This document shows positions 61,076 through 64,000 of a DNA stretch of 64,000 bases, piece after piece. The notes beneath the pieces were generated by a model that had not been told where the DNA came from, did no database searches, and saw nothing but the letters and a program-made list of their open reading frames with translations. A program made the translations under genes and the position numbers. Origin of the DNA: Paracoccus denitrificans (lineage in GTDB: Bacteria > Pseudomonadota > Alphaproteobacteria > Rhodobacterales > Rhodobacteraceae); contig QFNE01000012.1 of NCBI GenBank assembly GCA_003240735.1, positions 1 to 64,000 of the forward strand, read 5' to 3'. Positions within the stretch are counted from its first letter, which is position 1. Each line of letters starts with the position of its first letter.

Positions 61076-61117
61076 TTCAAAATAAGAATTGACGGCGAAT
61101 CGGGTCTGACTCACAAT
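61074..61117 (+). promoter_or_regulatory. ccrM promoter with three GANTC sites
   Basis: TTGACG (61089-61094) and CACAAT (61112-61117) are 17 bases apart. Three GANTC sites, the CcrM recognition sequence, lie close together: GATTC (61074-61078), GAATC (61097-61101) and GACTC (61108-61112); two lie in the -35/-10 spacer (the last base of the third overlaps -10). The first one overlaps the end of rnhB. Methylation could thus control ccrM, as in Caulobacter. Confidence 0.55.
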
Positions 61118-61170
61118 CTGCCCATCAAGATCGGCACCAAAAAACAGCCGACAATGAGGGCAGAGCAGTG

Positions 61171-62283
61171 ATGACGAAGACGCAGGATAAACCCCGCGCC
61201 GCAGCGGCGTGCGTGCCGCGCAACACCATATTGGCAGGCGACTGTATCGAGGTCATGGCCGGGCTTCCCGATGCCAGCATCGACCTGATCTTCGCCGACC
61301 CTCCCTATAACCTTCAACTTCGGGGCGAACTGCACCGCCCCGACAATTCGCGCGTCGATGCAGTCGACGATGCATGGGACCAGTTCACCGACTTTGCCTC
61401 CTATGACCGTTTCACGCGGGAATGGCTGGCGCAGGCTCGGCGTCTGCTGAAACCCAACGGCGCGATCTGGGTCATCGGCAGCTATCACAACATCTTTCGC
61501 GTCGGGGCCGAGCTTCAGAATCAAGGCTATTGGCTTTTGAACGACGTCATCTGGCGCAAATCCAATCCGATGCCGAATTTTCGCGGCAAGCGCTTGACGA
61601 ACGCGCATGAAACGCTGATCTGGGCGTCCAAATCGGAAAGTGCCAAGGTCACCTTTAACTATGAGGCGCTGAAGTCGCTGAATGAGGGCGTCCAGATGCG
61701 CTCGGACTGGGTGCTGCCGATCTGCACAGGCGGCGAACGGTTGAAGGACGAAACCGGTAGCAAGGCCCATCCGACACAGAAGCCCGAAAGCCTGCTTCAC
61801 CGCATTATCGTCGGCACCACGAACCCCGGCGATGTGGTGCTGGACCCGTTCTTCGGGACCGGGACGACTGGCGCCGTCGCCAAGATGCTGGGTCGCGACT
61901 GGATCGGGATCGAGCGGGAAGAGACCTATCGCAACGTCGCGACATCGCGGCTGGCCCGGGTGAGGCGTCTGGAAACGGCCGCGCTGGAAACGACCACCGG
62001 CAAGCGGGCCGAACCGCGTGTGCCCTTTGGTCAGGTGGTTGAACGGGGGATGCTGCGCGCGGGCGAAGAGCTGTGGTCGATCAATGCACGCCACAAGGCG
62101 CGCGTGCGGGCGGACGGTTCGCTGGTTGGCCGCGAATTCAAGGGCTCGATCCACCAGGTCGGCGCCGCCATGGAAGGTGCGCCGTCATGCAACGGCTGGA
62201 CCTATTGGCACTTCAAACGCGAAGGCCGGATGGTTTCCATCGACACATTGCGCCAGCAGATCAGGGATGAGCTGAGCGCCTGA
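61171..62283 (+). CDS. ccrM: Cell cycle adenine DNA methyltransferase CcrM (GANTC)
   Basis: Methylates adenine in GANTC sites in the late cell cycle. The 370-residue protein has the catalytic DPPYNLQLRGEL (about residues 46-56) and the SAM-binding DPFFGTGTTGAVAKMLG, in the beta-class order, and the C-terminal CcrM extension with LVGREFKGSIHQVGAAMEGA and CNGWTYWHFK. The start ATG 61171 follows a GTG (61168) in the same frame. The gene is preceded by GANTC-rich promoter sequence and followed by a terminator. Confidence 0.96.
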   Translation: MTKTQDKPRAAAACVPRNTILAGDCIEVMAGLPDASIDLIFADPPYNLQLRGELHRPDNSRVDAVDDAWDQFTDFASYDRFTREWLAQARRLLKPNGAIWVIGSYHNIFRVGAELQNQGYWLLNDVIWRKSNPMPNFRGKRLTNAHETLIWASKSESAKVTFNYEALKSLNEGVQMRSDWVLPICTGGERLKDETGSKAHPTQKPESLLHRIIVGTTNPGDVVLDPFFGTGTTGAVAKMLGRDWIGIEREETYRNVATSRLARVRRLETAALETTTGKRAEPRVPFGQVVERGMLRAGEELWSINARHKARVRADGSLVGREFKGSIHQVGAAMEGAPSCNGWTYWHFKREGRMVSIDTLRQQIRDELSA

Positions 62284-62336
62284 TCATCCGGTCGCCGGAG
62301 CTCGGCTTTCGCGCCTCGCGCAGCCGGGCCGACTTG

Positions 62337-62373
62337 CCCCGCTTGGCCGGTTGGTCAGGCGGGGTCCTTTTTT
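62337..62373 (+). terminator. Terminator of ccrM
   Basis: Inverted repeat CCCCGC (62337-62342) / GCGGGG (62359-62364), with inner GGCC/GGTC pairing, followed by CC and six T residues (62368-62373). Confidence 0.72.
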
Positions 62374-62407
62374 ATCAATGATTTGTAGTTGATATCTAAA
62401 CTGATTT

Positions 62408-63541
62408 CTACAGGGCTTTACTGGGCATCGGCAACGTGCCCGCGTTGTAGTCCGACCAGTCGGTCACATCCGGATAGAACTGCCGCCGCCATGCCCGCAC
62501 CCTTGGATTCATGCGACGGCGCCACCACGGCGGCACCATCGCCACGAACGTCATCGCCGGATAGCCATAGGGCAACTGCGGCGCCTCATCCGCGGTGTAG
62601 GTCTGCAGCATCGGAAATCGGCGGTCCGGTTTATAGTGGTGATCCGAATGGCGCTGGAGGTTGATCAGCAGCCAGTTCGACGCGGTGTGGGCCGCGTTCC
62701 AGCTGTGCTGGGGCAGGACGTGTTCATAGCGTCCGTTTCCGATATGGCGGCGCGTCAGGCCGTAGTGTTCGACATAGTTCGTCAGCTCCAGCTGCCAGAC
62801 CGCGACGAAAGCCTGAAGGCAGAACAGCAGCAGCCCCTGAAAACCACCGATCGCCACGGCAAGCGTCAGCATCGCCAACTGCAACGCCGCGTATTTCCAG
62901 AACGGGTTGCGGCGATCGAACGCACTGCGTCCGGCACGCGCCAGCATCCGCGTTTCAGCCTGCCACGCAGACCGGGGACAGTCGCGCAGGACGCGCCAGA
63001 AGAATTTAAAAAACCCCTCGTTATACCTCGCCGACACGGAATCTCGCGGCGTCGCGACCCACGAATGATGGACCAGCAGATGCTCGGTCCGGAAGTGGGA
63101 ATAGAGAGTCGAGGCGAGCAGGATATCCCCCAACGCACGTTCCCACGCAGGTTTCTGATGCAGCAGTTCGTGGGCGTAGACCATGCCGATGGTGCCCGAG
63201 ACGACCCCGATGCCGAAGAACAGACCAATCTTTTCCAGGCCCGAGAGATGCCCTTGAGTTGCCACCCAGATCGCCGTGAAGATCAACGTGACCTGAATCG
63301 GCGCCCACACCACGGTGATCGCGCGGTGCCAGAACAACTGTTCGGTGGGCGTTTCGGGGGTTAGGTTCTCTTCGTTCAACCCAAGAACCGCGTCCAGCCC
63401 TGTGACCAGATACCACGCATATAGCGGCAGCAGCAGGAACCAGAACCCGCCCCAGGCCATCGCCATCCCGGCCAGCGGCACAAGCCCCAGCGACAACCAG
63501 AACGGCAGGGCGGATCGCAGTCGGGTCAGGGGTGCGGCCAC
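62408..63541 (-). CDS. AlkB-type membrane di-iron hydroxylase
   Basis: A 377-residue membrane protein of the fatty acid desaturase/alkane hydroxylase superfamily. Several membrane helices (PFWLSLGLVPLAGMAMAWGG, LSGLEKIGLFFGIGVVSGTI) alternate with His boxes HELLHQ, HLLVHHSW and LQRHSDHH plus NYVEHYGL, which bind two irons. It fits alkane 1-monooxygenase (AlkB). The start is GTG 63541, with AGG six bases upstream. No rubredoxin gene is adjacent, so electron transfer partners are elsewhere. Confidence 0.92.
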   Translation of the reverse strand: MAAPLTRLRSALPFWLSLGLVPLAGMAMAWGGFWFLLLPLYAWYLVTGLDAVLGLNEENLTPETPTEQLFWHRAITVVWAPIQVTLIFTAIWVATQGHLSGLEKIGLFFGIGVVSGTIGMVYAHELLHQKPAWERALGDILLASTLYSHFRTEHLLVHHSWVATPRDSVSARYNEGFFKFFWRVLRDCPRSAWQAETRMLARAGRSAFDRRNPFWKYAALQLAMLTLAVAIGGFQGLLLFCLQAFVAVWQLELTNYVEHYGLTRRHIGNGRYEHVLPQHSWNAAHTASNWLLINLQRHSDHHYKPDRRFPMLQTYTADEAPQLPYGYPAMTFVAMVPPWWRRRMNPRVRAWRRQFYPDVTDWSDYNAGTLPMPSKAL

Positions 63542-63564
63542 GGCAAACCTGTGTGCACAAATGA

Positions 63565-63597
63565 TTGGACCGGCAAGGCTTAGCCCGGCCGGTCCAA
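63565..63597 (-). terminator. Inverted repeat after the catalase gene
   Basis: TTGGACCGG / CCGGTCCAA (63565-63573 and 63589-63597), a perfect 9-bp stem with a 15-base loop between the catalase stop and the alkB-like start. It is probably a terminator of the catalase gene, but the T tract on the minus strand is poor. Confidence 0.55.
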
Positions 63598-63619
63598 CTG
63601 CGTCAATCTGAACCGGGTG

Positions 63620-64000
63620 TTACGCCCAGACCTCGGCCTCACGGTCATAGAAGCGCTGCCCTGCGGCATCGATGAAGGCCTTGGGGTCAAGCGAGGTGAC
63701 ACCCGCATCCGGGAGGACCCCGCCCTTGTCCAAAAGCGGCTTGGCCGCATCGTCAGCGCCAATCGCCTTCAGGTGTGCAAAGGCGTCCGATACGAAGTCA
63801 ACCGCCGGTTTGAACCGCGAGAACTTCTCTGCCTCGGCCGGCGTCAGAACAAGCGCGATCGCATCCAGCACGACCGAGGGGGTGCCCGCCAGTTGCGCGT
63901 CGCCTTGCCCCAGCTTGGGTGCGACCAGAATGACCGTCGCCCCCGCCGCCTCACCGGCTGCCTTCAGGGCATCCACCTTGGCCATGTCCGACCCTTCAGA
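63620..64000 (-). CDS. katE: Large-subunit catalase, C-terminal part (partial)
   Basis: The last 126 codons of a gene that begins beyond the window; the frame is open to the edge. The sequence has MAKVDALKAAGEAAGATVIL and VAPKLGQGDAQLAGTPSVVL, the DJ-1-like C-terminal domain typical of HPII-type catalases, and VDFVSDAFAHLKAIGADDAA. It would be the C-terminal domain of a monofunctional heme catalase that degrades hydrogen peroxide. A separate DJ-1-like protein is excluded only by the open frame at the edge. Confidence 0.8.
   Translation of the reverse strand, partial: SEGSDMAKVDALKAAGEAAGATVILVAPKLGQGDAQLAGTPSVVLDAIALVLTPAEAEKFSRFKPAVDFVSDAFAHLKAIGADDAAKPLLDKGGVLPDAGVTSLDPKAFIDAAGQRFYDREAEVWA

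Noticed and set aside
1..64000. tRNA, rRNA or CRISPR arrays
   Set aside because: None seen: the intergenic stretches contain neither a cloverleaf with GTTC-type arm nor regularly spaced repeats.

Overview
The window is chromosomal DNA of a GC-rich alphaproteobacterium, most probably of the Rhodobacterales (Rhodobacteraceae). The evidence is a complete gene transfer agent (GTA) structural cluster in RcGTA gene order followed by cysE, a cell-cycle methylase of the CcrM type, an rhodobacterial flgBC-fliEQ-flgFGAH-fliL/fliI block, and the fabF-mltG pair directly before the GTA. The genus cannot be fixed from the sequence alone.

Layout. 1-1353: end of fabF and mltG. 1354-1634: GTA leader with a promoter-like sequence and a strong terminator before the first GTA gene. 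1635-18841: GTA genes g1 to g15 plus a DUF2793 gene. 18915-31070: housekeeping genes (cysE, pyrD, a 5'-nucleotidase, an AI-2E family exporter, a carboxynorspermidine-type polyamine gene pair, grxC, a nitrilase, a MarR regulator, ubiG, pip). 31220-36770: rimP-nusA-ylxR-infB. 36900-39830: a 42-codon gene missed by length cut-offs, mutT, argJ and a PpiC-type isomerase. 40034-43814: secA and a family 2 glycosyltransferase. 43890-49865: flagellar basal body and export genes. 49956-57938: two DUF2382 stress-type proteins, a Crp/Fnr regulator, two envelope proteins, an enoyl-CoA hydratase, a GntR regulator and an MFS exporter. 57942-64000: a CAP10-like fusion protein, a PfpI protein, rnhB, ccrM, an AlkB-like hydroxylase and the C-terminal part of a large catalase.

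The most unusual item is in the GTA. Gene g15, which encodes the large tail-tip/host-specificity protein, is cut in its GTA TIM-barrel region by about 2.66 kb of foreign sequence. The insert carries one gene on the opposite strand (747 codons). That gene has its own terminator and a perfect -35 element, so the insert looks like a self-contained moron-type cassette. The protein has no cysteine, one hydrophobic stretch, and C-terminal EF-hand-like repeats that resemble the C-termini of HrpF/NolX type III translocon proteins. Both halves of g15 remain open, together add up to the normal length of the protein, and the second half has gained a start codon with a strong ribosome binding site. The particle may therefore now use a two-piece tail tip, or the GTA may have been inactivated recently. 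All other GTA genes look intact.
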